Assembly (NCBI GenBank): GCA_964404765.1 | Contig: CAYOLL010000005.1 | Coordinates: 1 to 64,000, forward strand | Length of the DNA stretch: 64,000 nt | Reading direction: 5' to 3' | From: CAYOLL01 sp964404765 [NCBI: uncultured Gemmatimonadota bacterium] | GTDB taxonomy: Bacteria; 4572-55 | Part shown: positions 28,501 through 35,250 of the stretch, piece after piece | How positions within the stretch are numbered: the first letter of the stretch is position 1 | How the letters are laid out: each line of letters opens with the position of its first letter | The notes under the pieces: model-generated | The model's database searches: none | Seen by the model: the letters and a program-made list of their open reading frames with translations, nothing else | What the model was told of the DNA's origin: nothing | Program-made: the position numbers and the translations under genes

Positions 28501-28984
28501 TGGTTTTAACGTGCGGCGTGCGATCTTGGGTCAGGAGCCGGTGCAAGTGAATACCGATCTGATTCAAAGCAGCACTAGCAAATATAGCTACACCGAAGAA
28601 GTCGAAGGTGACATCACTTACGAGTATTGGTTGGAAGGTCTTGATGCCAATGGCGCTCCTGTTTCATTTGGTCCCATGACGGCATCCCCTACTTTCCGAC
28701 CCTCGACTTTTGCACTGCATCAGAATCATCCGAACCCCTTTAATCCGAGTACAACCATTCGATTTGACGTGCCTAAAGAAGGTCGTGTTTCCGTTCGGAT
28801 ATATAATTTGAGTGGTCAGTTGATTCGCACATTACAAGATGGCGTTGCCTCTGTCGGCACGCACAAAGTCGTGTGGGACGGCAAAGATAATAACGGTCAC
28901 GAAGTTACATCGGGTGTATATTTCTACCGTTTAGAGGCCGCGAATACCCTCTCTACAACCAAACGTATGACTATGTTAAAGTAA
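25529..28984 (+). CDS. Large secreted multidomain protein with FlgD-like C-terminal sorting-type domain
   Basis: 1151 residues. A signal peptide (1-24, ends SHANA) leads into a cohesin-like beta-sandwich (25-170). Two tandem repeats follow, each with GGWNMIG or AGWNMIS and an almost identical 26-residue stretch (216-241 and 307-332). A fibronectin-III-like domain begins near 408, two immunoglobulin-like or choice-of-anchor segments come around 620-720 and 850-960, and a second cohesin-like domain lies between them. The last 90 residues (HQNHPNPFNPSTTIRFDVP, then VRIYNLSGQL, then GVYFYRLEA) form the C-terminal domain found on secreted proteins of FCB bacteria. GGAGG precedes the ATG. The role may be adhesive or structural, and no catalytic motif was seen. 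Confidence 0.85.
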   Translation: MKRTMSLVMAFLLVVGTISHANAGATLSLAKPSGGSWEGRIGSSQNVVQLSMSNTTKIRGGQLDVTFSPPGILTLDDVIATGALVSWESTGEDVAPFNANYSSNSARLLFFDYQANSLEASANEAAILSLSFSVSATATENTIVTMSIGGEIVVNDGITTETVAKTNGAFKVTSGCTPGEFTVNAIGGWNMIGLPLDASPALDSYSFLTECTSCTQIAKYDGTSFLGAIDLGGDFVVGEQFLLVPGEGYFVFFEADENVKFEGADFKCTSPDVSYQAGWNMISVPRSELITGLDSYAILAAIPEAEQIAKYDGTSFLGAIDLGGDFIVGEQFPLKPGEGYFLFCSGPGKWTPPVTRSIAQKSEALIATASPMQKDIASVKANLKSELSSIGLESAERTADVVAALQTMPNISDIVVSSPRHNKATVSWLTLGVTSDTRVDYGTSSGALDKNVSNTATAELHRIDVTGLAAFSDYFYKVTSKNGSDVATSSVASFKSAIDLGTVTPWFTAASIKDKTGAAAGSVIVYMKGIKGGVESWTESGLTNATNGSVTLDLKALRNPADGGAFGFATGDQIEIWVDGGSKGILRARRFTVTSAVGAVFNAGNLTLEDRVQAQPVFTLSSSPTLDFGKVVTTMSSAMKVTITNTGNVAGSVTAVSTGNASFTTDFSGPVTLAPSGTKDVMVTFTAGTPGDFTATLSVAGDATAQLALKGTSVAKPNFTLASGSQAAPKGTATFGVALANEVPVAGIEFALETASGLKLQIGNVQTTARATGFSVAPVGPTGKILLIAGPGASIAAGTGDIVNIAVTVDSAACAGNYVLKFAAGSSLSSVPPASANIPHTTSETTFKVLNTPAVWSAADSLSFTVEQNTPNGEQVKTLSLANLAKACQGSDLTVTSLTLSGNEKASFKLSTAGPITIVAGTPADVQVTFKPVHRDAIHKAVITAVTSVGTYQIKLHGDWKVAIELTAFDVISGVGQVSLAWEVGAGSTAIGFNVRRAILGQEPVQVNTDLIQSSTSKYSYTEEVEGDITYEYWLEGLDANGAPVSFGPMTASPTFRPSTFALHQNHPNPFNPSTTIRFDVPKEGRVSVRIYNLSGQLIRTLQDGVASVGTHKVVWDGKDNNGHEVTSGVYFYRLEAANTLSTTKRMTMLK

Positions 28985-29003
28985 GTAATTCGTTTAGCTT
29001 AAT

Positions 29004-29046
29004 AAAAAAGCGCCGGTCGTCCAAAAGGATGCCGGCGCTTTTTTTA
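29004..29046 (+). terminator. Rho-independent terminator
   Basis: AAAAAAGCGCCGG pairs with CCGGCGCTTTTTTT around a 15-nt loop and ends in a T7 run. It lies 20 nt after the stop of the secreted-protein gene. A textbook intrinsic terminator. Confidence 0.92.
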
Positions 29047-29176
29047 TTGCGTTAGAATTGTATTGACATTTTGTCGGCCCACTGTTAGCCTTCCAAAAGG
29101 CTCGCATACAAATGCGAGCCGAATAAATTGCTCCGGCCCGTCAAACCGTATGTTTGATTTTTTTTTCGCCCTAAAA

Positions 29177-29193
29177 CCGACAAAATTAGTCGG
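29177..29193. promoter_or_regulatory. Palindrome upstream of the Rrf2 gene, candidate operator
   Basis: CCGAC (29177-29181) and GTCGG (29189-29193) are separated by AAAATTA and sit 11 nt before the ATG. The symmetry extends loosely into flanking A and T residues. Rrf2 regulators commonly bind such dyads in their own promoters, so autoregulation is inferred. Confidence 0.45.
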
Positions 29194-29204
29194 ATTTACC
29201 ATAC

Positions 29205-29672
29205 ATGATTCGATTTAGCAAAAAATTTGAGTACGCCTTAATTGTCCTACTTCATCTGGCCAATCTGCGACAAGAAGAAATGGTAACAACACGCTTGTTA
29301 GCGGATTATTACAAAATTCCGCCGGAAATTCTGGGCAAAGTACTGCAGAACCTGGCTAAAAAGGGTTTGCTGGCCTCAGCGCACGGCGTTAAAGGTGGTT
29401 ATACACTGCTGCAAGATATTAACCAAATCGATATTTTGGCAATTATTGAGGCGGTAGATGGACCGATAGAAATAGTCAACTGCCAGCACACAGTGAATGG
29501 ATGCGATTGCAAGCAAACCGACGCCTGCAACATCCGAACACCTATGGCGATTATTCAGGATGAGCTTATCCATTATTTTAAAAATATTTTGGTAGGCGAT
29601 GTTAAAAACCGACATCGTAATAAAACTTTTGCTGTTTTTAATCCGGAAAGACACGATTACCCGGTGATATAA
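29205..29672 (+). CDS. Rrf2-family transcriptional regulator
   Basis: 155 residues. The N-terminal winged helix is typical: FSKKFEYALIVLLHLA, then TTRLLADYYKIPPEILGKVLQNLAKKGLL, then GVKGGYTLL. A Cys-rich stretch follows (NCQHTVNGCDCKQTDACNI), as in IscR, NsrR or RsrR, where three Cys bind an iron-sulfur cluster. Four Cys are present here (those of NCQ, GCDC and DAC), so a redox- or nitric-oxide-sensing cluster is likely. A palindrome just upstream may be its operator. The gene that should follow is truncated after about a dozen codons. Confidence 0.88.
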   Translation: MIRFSKKFEYALIVLLHLANLRQEEMVTTRLLADYYKIPPEILGKVLQNLAKKGLLASAHGVKGGYTLLQDINQIDILAIIEAVDGPIEIVNCQHTVNGCDCKQTDACNIRTPMAIIQDELIHYFKNILVGDVKNRHRNKTFAVFNPERHDYPVI

Positions 29673-29730
29673 TGATAGCGACGGTTTCAGACGTCCATAA
29701 AACTTAAAACTTTAAGAAGGAGCGTGAGTC

Positions 29731-29769
29731 ATGGTTGATCTAAAAAAGAGGACGGGCAACTCGTCCTGA
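29731..29769 (+). pseudogene. Truncated start of the gene downstream of Rrf2
   Basis: A good ribosome-binding site (AAGGAG, 29717-29722) lies 8 nt before an ATG, and the reading frame MVDLKKRTGNSS stops after 12 codons. The right-hand part abuts the 3' end of a transposase remnant on the other strand. The simplest reading is that the insertion or its decay removed the body of a gene formerly co-expressed with the Rrf2 regulator. The original identity cannot be told from so few residues. Confidence 0.4.
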
Positions 29770-29787
29770 CATTGGGCGGATATCGAA

Positions 29788-30427
29788 TCGCATGGCCTTT
29801 TCGTTTGCCGGTGTTAAACGGGCGATGATTATAGTAAAACATAATTAAATTGAGGGTGTCCTGCGCTATATTTCCTTTGCAGGTATTGAGATAGGGTCTG
29901 ATCATGGAATTGACCATTTCGACTAAGGCCGATGAGCGAACAATGGTGTCGAGTTGGGCGAAGGCTTTTTGTTTGTCGGCCTCGAACTCGTCCTCCGCAA
30001 GATTGGCCAGGCCCTCGGCGTAGTTGAGCCAGAAAGCGCTTTCGGATTGGGCATGCGCTTTGGCGGCGGCGCTTTTGGCCTGGCAACTTTTGTTGTTCCA
30101 TTGTCAGGCCAGACAGATGGCTTGGCAAGCATCAGGGTTTTTAAAGATCAGGCTGATTTCAGCCACGACCTGCCCGGCACGTTCCAGGAATTGCAGTAAG
30201 GACGGCAAATGCTCCTGAAATTGTTGGGCGGCGGGAGTGACTTTATCGTCATTGAGGGCGACGAGCTTTTCCAGGTCAGCCTCGATAGCGCACTGAGCCT
30301 GAGCGCGGTCATGGGGTCGACCGAATTCGTCAAATATTTCCAATTCATCTTGGATGTGGCGGAACAACTGTCGGGCGGTTTCATATCGTTCAATGGCTTG
30401 CCGGGCTTGGCAAGTTTCACGCGGTAT
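29788..30427 (-). pseudogene. Decayed transposase fragment
   Basis: In one reading frame on the minus strand the sequence runs from ETCQARQAIERYETA to MFYYNHRPFNTGKRKGHA, interrupted by a single in-frame TGA at 30104-30106 where a Trp would fit (ICLA, stop, QWNNKS). The C-terminal block SSALVEMVNSMIRPYLN, then LNLIMFYYNHRPF resembles the end of large transposases whose family I cannot name. The N-terminal catalytic half is missing and an in-frame TAG closes the upstream side. Base composition is GC-richer than the flanks. Confidence 0.75.
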
Positions 30428-30455
30428 CTAACAGTTTAAGAAAGTAGTGCTGCTT

Positions 30456-30542
30456 GGCGTAAGTTCGTGTGAACTTACAGATGCCATCTTTTCAAAAGAT
30501 GGCATCTGTTCCGCCTTGAAAAAGTTCACACAAACTTACGCC
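30456..30542. repeat. Nested double inverted repeat
   Basis: The outer arms GGCGTAAGTTCGTGTGAACT (from 30456) and AGTTCACACAAACTTACGCC (to 30542) differ at one pair. Inside lies a perfect palindrome, CAGATGCCATCTT (30478-30490) with its complement (30496-30508). Arms also repeat internally (GTAAGTTC and GAACTTAC). It borders the 5' end of the transposase remnant, so it may be an element end or a late insertion. Confidence 0.75.
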
Positions 30543-30837
30543 GCAAACCAGTAGTTTAAGTTTTACCTCTATTTGTTATAATAGTTACGGATGCAGTTCA
30601 ATGATCTGAAGCTATTTTGACGAAGCAAAATAGAGGGAATAATGTCATTTCAACGGAATCGCATTGATATCTCAAACGCAAGAACCGGCTTGAGGACGAG
30701 GCGTTTTCCCTGATCGAAGCGCAGATTTTGCGGCAGTCTCTTTTGCCGGGGCGCCTCAAACAATGGCATTTATCCAACAATTTTTAGCTTGACTTTCATG
30801 GAACAACTCTCTGGTGAATAATTCAGGTTAAGACGGC
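30543..30837. other. Non-coding stretch beside the transposase remnant
   Basis: About 295 bp with no credible gene. Short frames contain no recognisable motif. It may hold degraded remains of the insertion. Confidence 0.4.
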
Positions 30838-31812
30838 TTACTTTTTAATTTGCGCTTTTAACTCTTTCAATTGCTCTTTCAGGTTATCCAATTCCTTGCG
30901 CAGTTCGCCGATTTCATCATCATTAGGTGCGCGATCTTTAAAAAAATGGATATCCGGCACATGAGGCGGCATGGGCATACCTTCGGGAAACCGGCGCATT
31001 TTAAACATCGCATCGTCGTCGCCTTCGCCTTCAAAAGAGACGGAAAAATCCTCATCTTCGCCCTCATTTGGTTCGCCAAGCGTTACCGATTTCAGGATCT
31101 CCTTACCTTCACGCATCACCTTAAGCTTTATTTCGTCACCGGCCTTATGGTCTTCAAGACTATCGTGCAAATCTTCAGGATCCTCAAGGGCGGCGTCACC
31201 GAAGCTAATAATAACATCACCGGCTTTCAGGTCAGCTTTGGCCGCCGGGCTTTCCTTCATTACTTCCGTGATTAAAACACCTGCTTTGACTTTGAAATAA
31301 GCGGCAAGTTGATCGCTCACTTCCTGCATGTGGATGCCCAGCCAGGGCCGATTTTCCTTGTGGACTTGAATCCACTTGTGTGGCTTCATCCAGCGGTTCC
31401 ATTTATGAAAATCGCCGGAATCTTTCCACGAATGCTCGTTTTCTTCCTTCTCCTTCATCGTCACTTTCACATCAATGCTCTTACCATCCCGGAATAGCTT
31501 GATGGTAACTTTGTCGTTCGGCGCAATTTTACCTACCAGATTGCGCAAAACACTGCCGGTAGTCGTTTTTTCGCCGTTAAACGTGATAATAATATCTCCG
31601 GATTTAATACCGGCATCATCCGCGCTGCTGTCATCCATAATATCGGTGACCAAAACGCCGTCGCCGTCATATTTAAACTCTTTCCGCAAGTCTTTATCCA
31701 GCTCCTGCATGTAAACGCCCAAATGTGCTTTACTGGATTCGGCCAAAGCCGTGCCGATCCACAAGCAGGAAAATAGCGTTGCCAACAGCCACATTTTGTA
31801 AAGCTTTTTCAT
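30838..31812 (-). CDS. Exported two-PDZ-domain protein
   Basis: 324 residues. A signal peptide ends at GTALA. The first PDZ domain (about 28-120) opens HLGVYMQELDKDLRKEF and contains SADDAGIKSGDIIITFNG. The second (about 155-245) opens PWLGIHMQEVSDQL and contains SPAAKADLKAGDVIISF. An acidic linker (EPNEGEDEDFSVSFEGEGDDD) and a Lys/Glu-rich C-terminal coiled coil (LRKELDNLKEQLKELKAQI) end the protein. There is no protease domain, so it probably binds unfolded or C-terminal peptides in the periplasm. AAAGGAGG precedes the ATG. As the last gene after a sigma factor and a TM protein, it may be a sensor or target of envelope stress. Confidence 0.87.
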   Translation of the reverse strand: MKKLYKMWLLATLFSCLWIGTALAESSKAHLGVYMQELDKDLRKEFKYDGDGVLVTDIMDDSSADDAGIKSGDIIITFNGEKTTTGSVLRNLVGKIAPNDKVTIKLFRDGKSIDVKVTMKEKEENEHSWKDSGDFHKWNRWMKPHKWIQVHKENRPWLGIHMQEVSDQLAAYFKVKAGVLITEVMKESPAAKADLKAGDVIISFGDAALEDPEDLHDSLEDHKAGDEIKLKVMREGKEILKSVTLGEPNEGEDEDFSVSFEGEGDDDAMFKMRRFPEGMPMPPHVPDIHFFKDRAPNDDEIGELRKELDNLKEQLKELKAQIKK

Positions 31813-31856
31813 ACAAAACCTCCTTTATAGTTTAACATTCTGAGCAATATGCCCAT

Positions 31857-32396
31857 TTATTCACTTTCGCGCCAATCCCGATTTGCAATTGGCGTATAAA
31901 CCGAAACAAGCTGCCCGTCTTCCAGGCGATATTGGTTAACAGCAATAAGTTGCGTGCCCATAACCCGTCGGATATTGCCGGGATTCAACCGATATTTATG
32001 GGCAGCCAGATAGCGCACAAACTCCTCATCTACATCCATCAATTGGTTTGGGTCAAAGGCATCTTCGCTTTGGGACTGAGACGCAGGTTCAACGCCGGCC
32101 AGATGCAGCCCGTGTCCGTTGCCGGAGTTCAATTCCGCCGGCATATTTTGCGAGTTGGCATCAAGGGCTGCCCGAAGCCGGGTAGGAAATTCAGGACGTA
32201 ACAGAAAGACCGCCAAAATCATCGTCAAAACGATGACCGCCGTTGTGGCCCAGTAAAAAGCCACGCGAAAATTGAAGGAATCACGCTGATATTGTGACGA
32301 ATTCAGCAGACTTCGGCGCAGATTCCGCCGAAACAGCTCGACCTTCGGTTGCGGAAGCGTCGTCGCCTCCAAAAGTGTTTCGATATCGTTCATCAT
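31857..32396 (-). CDS. Single-pass membrane protein, putative anti-sigma factor
   Basis: 179 residues. An N-terminal cytosolic helix region of about 45 residues precedes one transmembrane segment (about 46-68: FYWATTAVIVLTMILAVFLL) and a periplasmic domain of about 110 residues. It lacks the zinc-binding HxxxCxxC of classical anti-sigma factors. Its start overlaps the end of the ECF sigma gene by 116 nt, and AAGGAGGGAT sits 5 nt before the ATG at 32396. The topology and position fit an anti-sigma role but the family is not recognised. Confidence 0.65.
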   Translation of the reverse strand: MMNDIETLLEATTLPQPKVELFRRNLRRSLLNSSQYQRDSFNFRVAFYWATTAVIVLTMILAVFLLRPEFPTRLRAALDANSQNMPAELNSGNGHGLHLAGVEPASQSQSEDAFDPNQLMDVDEEFVRYLAAHKYRLNPGNIRRVMGTQLIAVNQYRLEDGQLVSVYTPIANRDWRESE

Positions 32397-32976
32397 CAAA
32401 TCCCTCCTTGCTCAGGAGAATTTTAAGTTTATCCAAAGCTCGGCTGCATTGCATTCGCAGTGCGCCTTCCCGTTTACCCAAAATCGGGGCGATTTCGGCA
32501 AAAGATTTTTTATCAAAATAACGCAGCGTAAGCAACGTCTGCTCGTCCGGCTTTAATTGACGCAGGCAATGACCCATCAGAAGAAAGGTCTTGTGTTCAG
32601 CCAGCAAATTTTCGGCGGCTTCCAATTCCTGATCAGGTTGATGGCCGGAATCGGGCAATTGCTCGGCTAAATCATCCAGGCCGGTGAATGTCCGATTTTT
32701 GTGCCGACGCAAAAAGCCGTTAATTTCATTTGTGGCAATACGATATAGCCAGGATAAAATAGACACGCCGGTCCACCGAAACTTCCATAAATTCCGCAGC
32801 GCATTAAAAAACGTCTGGGCCGCCAAATCCTCGGCAATGGCCACATTTCCAATACGGTGCAGAATGTAGCGGAAAATAGCGCTAAAATGCGCATCATAAA
32901 CCGTTCCAAAAGCCGAAGGGTCAGTTTTGCAACGGGCAATGAGCGCTTTTTCTTCGGTGAGTGTCATACGATCCAT
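32281..32976 (-). CDS. ECF-type RNA polymerase sigma factor
   Basis: 231 residues. Region 2 (about 20-95: FGTVYDAHFSAIFRYILHRIGN, then LAAQTFFNALRNLWKFRW, then WLYRIATNEINGFLRR) and region 4 (about 135-190: LRQLKPDEQTLLTLRYFDKK, then SFAEIAPILGKREGALRMQ) are both clear. A non-conserved Ser/Ala-rich tail of about 30 residues overlaps the following gene. The ATG at 32976 is favoured because upstream codons lack family similarity. It heads the sigma, TM-protein and two-PDZ set. Confidence 0.88.
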   Translation of the reverse strand: MDRMTLTEEKALIARCKTDPSAFGTVYDAHFSAIFRYILHRIGNVAIAEDLAAQTFFNALRNLWKFRWTGVSILSWLYRIATNEINGFLRRHKNRTFTGLDDLAEQLPDSGHQPDQELEAAENLLAEHKTFLLMGHCLRQLKPDEQTLLTLRYFDKKSFAEIAPILGKREGALRMQCSRALDKLKILLSKEGFDDERYRNTFGGDDASATEGRAVSAESAPKSAEFVTISA

Positions 32977-33103
32977 TACACATCCGGATGTTGCAATTTG
33001 CGATTCGCCATGGCTTACAAATATTAGAATGCGCGGATTGTTAAATGTCACACAAAAAAAGCAGATTTTTTTTGAAAATGGGATTTTCTGCGGTTGGCCA
33101 AAG

Positions 33104-34225
33104 CTACTGATATATAAGCTGATAAATAAATACTGCATTTTCAACACTATCGGCGATATAAAGCCGTTTATTGGCATCAACCGTCAACCCACTGGGATGA
33201 CGCCAACGCGGATCGGTCAGCACACGTAAAAAATCACCGCTGCCCGTAAAAACAAGCACACCGTGTTCGGTATCGGCTACAAAGATATTACCGGCTTGAT
33301 CGCCACACACGGCAACCGGCTGCTTGTCCATAAACCGGCTTGTCGACGCAGTCAAATCGCGCTTAAAATTGCCGACTGCGTTAAAAGTCTGCACCCGGCC
33401 ATTGCCGGTATCGGTGACAAAAACATCGCCGCCCGCAGAAATCCACAAGCCGCGGGGCGCGTTCAGATAACCCGGCTTGTCGCCAAAAGCGCCCCACATG
33501 GCCCGAAATCGACCGGTTGGGTCAAAAATATAGAGACGATCCGCCTCCCGATCCGTCACATAAATTTGACCCTGCCGATCCTGGCCGATGCCGTAGAGAC
33601 GCTCAAAGCGGGTTTCATCGGTTACTGCGGCCAATGTGCCCAGCCAGACGCCTTCGTAGCTGTATTTTTCCAGCCGATTATTGCCGGAATCCACAATGTA
33701 AAGATGCACTTCGCGATCAACAATCAGATCGGTAGGATTTTGCAATTCGCCCGGACCCCAGCCGAAACGGCCAAACTCAAGTAGAAATTGTTGCTGCGCG
33801 TCAAATTTGCAAACACGATGATTGCCGGAATCTGCCACGTATAAATCACCCCGAATGCTGCTGGCCAACCCGGCTGGCTCATTAAACGGGCCGCAGGGGA
33901 AATCTTCACCGCGCAGTTGGGCGACATACTCAATACTTTGAATCGATTGGGCGGGATGAATGAGCGGACCGGGCATGCGTGGCGCGGCGGGCCCGCAACT
34001 GAGGCACAGTGACAGGCCGTAAAGCCATAGCCAAAGTGCGGTTACAAAATTAATCCGTAACTTCTCAATAACCGTAGCTAACCTTGCGAAGATTCCCGCC
34101 TGTAAGTCTGTAAAAACTCTGAGAATATTGATTTCCGTAGCAAGTTTAACCTTTGCAAGGTTTGATTTTGCTAACACTTTTTGAGAAGTTACATTAAGCC
34201 TGTTGGTTCTAAACATGCTTGTCAT
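33104..34225 (-). CDS. NHL-repeat exported protein with a MITE inserted in its signal-peptide region
   Basis: 373 residues as read. From about residue 70 the protein is a chain of NHL beta-propeller repeats (NEPAGLASSIRGDLYVADSG, then NPTDLIVDREVHLYIVDSG, then APRGLWISAGGDVFVTDTG), probably binding protein or ligand outside the cytoplasm. The N-terminus is odd. Codons for MTSMFRTNRLN are followed by 48 codons that are entirely the repeat element 34057-34192 plus one 8-bp target copy. Then comes FVTALWLWLYGLSLCLSC, a hydrophobic segment ending in Cys that looks like a lipoprotein signal. Without the insert the reading is MFRTNRLNFVTALWLWLYGL, a normal signal peptide. The gene may be impaired or use another start. 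Confidence 0.8.
   Translation of the reverse strand: MTSMFRTNRLNVTSQKVLAKSNLAKVKLATEINILRVFTDLQAGIFARLATVIEKLRINFVTALWLWLYGLSLCLSCGPAAPRMPGPLIHPAQSIQSIEYVAQLRGEDFPCGPFNEPAGLASSIRGDLYVADSGNHRVCKFDAQQQFLLEFGRFGWGPGELQNPTDLIVDREVHLYIVDSGNNRLEKYSYEGVWLGTLAAVTDETRFERLYGIGQDRQGQIYVTDREADRLYIFDPTGRFRAMWGAFGDKPGYLNAPRGLWISAGGDVFVTDTGNGRVQTFNAVGNFKRDLTASTSRFMDKQPVAVCGDQAGNIFVADTEHGVLVFTGSGDFLRVLTDPRWRHPSGLTVDANKRLYIADSVENAVFIYQLIYQ
34057..34192. mobile_element. MITE-like element, family B, copy 1 (136 bp), inside the NHL gene
   Basis: The ends are GTAACTTCTCAATAACCG and the near-complement CACTTTTTGAGAAGTTAC. Flanks ATTAATCC (34049-34056) and ATTAAGCC (34193-34200) match at 7 of 8 positions. The interior has CTTGCGAAG and CTTTGCAAG arms. 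It is the reverse complement of 59944-60080. With one target copy it adds 144 nt, so the frame is kept. Confidence 0.87.
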
Positions 34226-34267
34226 CGCTGAAGATTGTGAGCGAGGTCTTTAAGTTCGTCAATCGTC

Positions 34268-34307
34268 CAATAAAAAGACCCTGTAAACGCGAATGTTCAC
34301 AAGGTCT
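34268..34307 (-). terminator. Terminator after the metallo-beta-lactamase gene
   Basis: Read on the minus strand, AGACCTTGTGAAC pairs with GTTTACAGGGTCT around a 6-nt loop and is followed by TTTTTATT. It lies 56 nt past the stop. Confidence 0.75.
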
Positions 34308-34362
34308 AATTTCGGCTTTTAACCGGGTAAAGTCAAGGATTTTGTCGATGTTATAAATCCGC

Positions 34363-35217
34363 TTATTGCGCAGTTATACTCTTTGCTAATAAGGCAAAAG
34401 TGTGATCTATCAAATCCGGCCCGCCCCACGAACCATGGCCTGGAATGACGATGCTGGCCTTGACGCAATGGCGGTCGACGCGCTGCAGCGCCGCCGGCCA
34501 GGCCCTTTTGTCAGCGTCACCGGTAAAGCCAAGATCAGTGTCTGCTTTGGACTTGATCAAGCAGCCGCCAAACAGTAAGCGTTGATCAGGTAACCAGACT
34601 ACAATATTATCCGGGGCATGACCCGGGCCGGGAAAGTATAATTCAATCTTTTCCTGGCCGATTTTCAGGACTTTTTGTCCGGTAAACAAAGAGTCCGGCT
34701 TTGACCATTTTTGCGCCTTGGCTTGTGCCAGAGAGTCTGACGCCGAGCCATTTTGTTTTTGGAATTGGCTCAAAGAATCCTGCACTGAGCCATTTTGCTT
34801 TTGGGTTTGCTCCAGCGTCGCCTGCCCGGCATAGATTGGAATCGCCGCCCGCTTAAGCACATTTGCGCCGCCCATGCGATCTTCGTGAGCGTGGGTAATG
34901 ATGGCGCTATAGACGGGTTTATTGAAGCGTTTTTTCGCCCAGGCAATAAGCTGCCGGGTTTGAACTTCCGTCCAGCCGGTATCCACCAGCACAGGCCCGG
35001 CGGATGTGTCTAATATCAGACCGTTGGCCGAAACTCGTTTTTTGTCAATTTCCTTCCAGGTGGTATGCAGCCAAACGGTAGAGGTAAGTTGAATGACTTC
35101 AACATCGCCACTAATCCGGGCATATTTTGACGGGCTGGATAGTGAGATTTGAAAATCGCACAGCATCCCGATTAACAGTAAAAATCCGATGCGCCGGAAC
35201 ACTTGTAATCCAGGCAT
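34363..35217 (-). CDS. Subclass B1-like metallo-beta-lactamase with an expanded loop
   Basis: 284 residues with all B1 zinc ligands and the substrate-binding Lys: HAHEDRMGG (His109, His111, Asp113), PGPGHAPDNIVVW (His200), LFGGCLIKS (Cys219, Lys222) and IPGHGSWGG (His261). An N-terminal export signal (about 1-26) places it outside the cytoplasm. Unusually, the loop after ATLEQ (residues 138-179) consists of three 14-residue repeats: TQKQNGSVQDSLSQ, FQKQNGSASDSLAQ and AKAQKWSKPDSLFT. Known B1 enzymes have only one such unit. AAGGAG precedes the ATG and a terminator follows. Beta-lactam hydrolysis is inferred from the complete active site; other lactonase or hydrolase activity is possible. Confidence 0.87.
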   Translation of the reverse strand: MPGLQVFRRIGFLLLIGMLCDFQISLSSPSKYARISGDVEVIQLTSTVWLHTTWKEIDKKRVSANGLILDTSAGPVLVDTGWTEVQTRQLIAWAKKRFNKPVYSAIITHAHEDRMGGANVLKRAAIPIYAGQATLEQTQKQNGSVQDSLSQFQKQNGSASDSLAQAKAQKWSKPDSLFTGQKVLKIGQEKIELYFPGPGHAPDNIVVWLPDQRLLFGGCLIKSKADTDLGFTGDADKRAWPAALQRVDRHCVKASIVIPGHGSWGGPDLIDHTFALLAKSITAQ

Positions 35218-35250
35218 GGAAGGCTCCTTTACAAAAAGGGGGGCAGTTTT

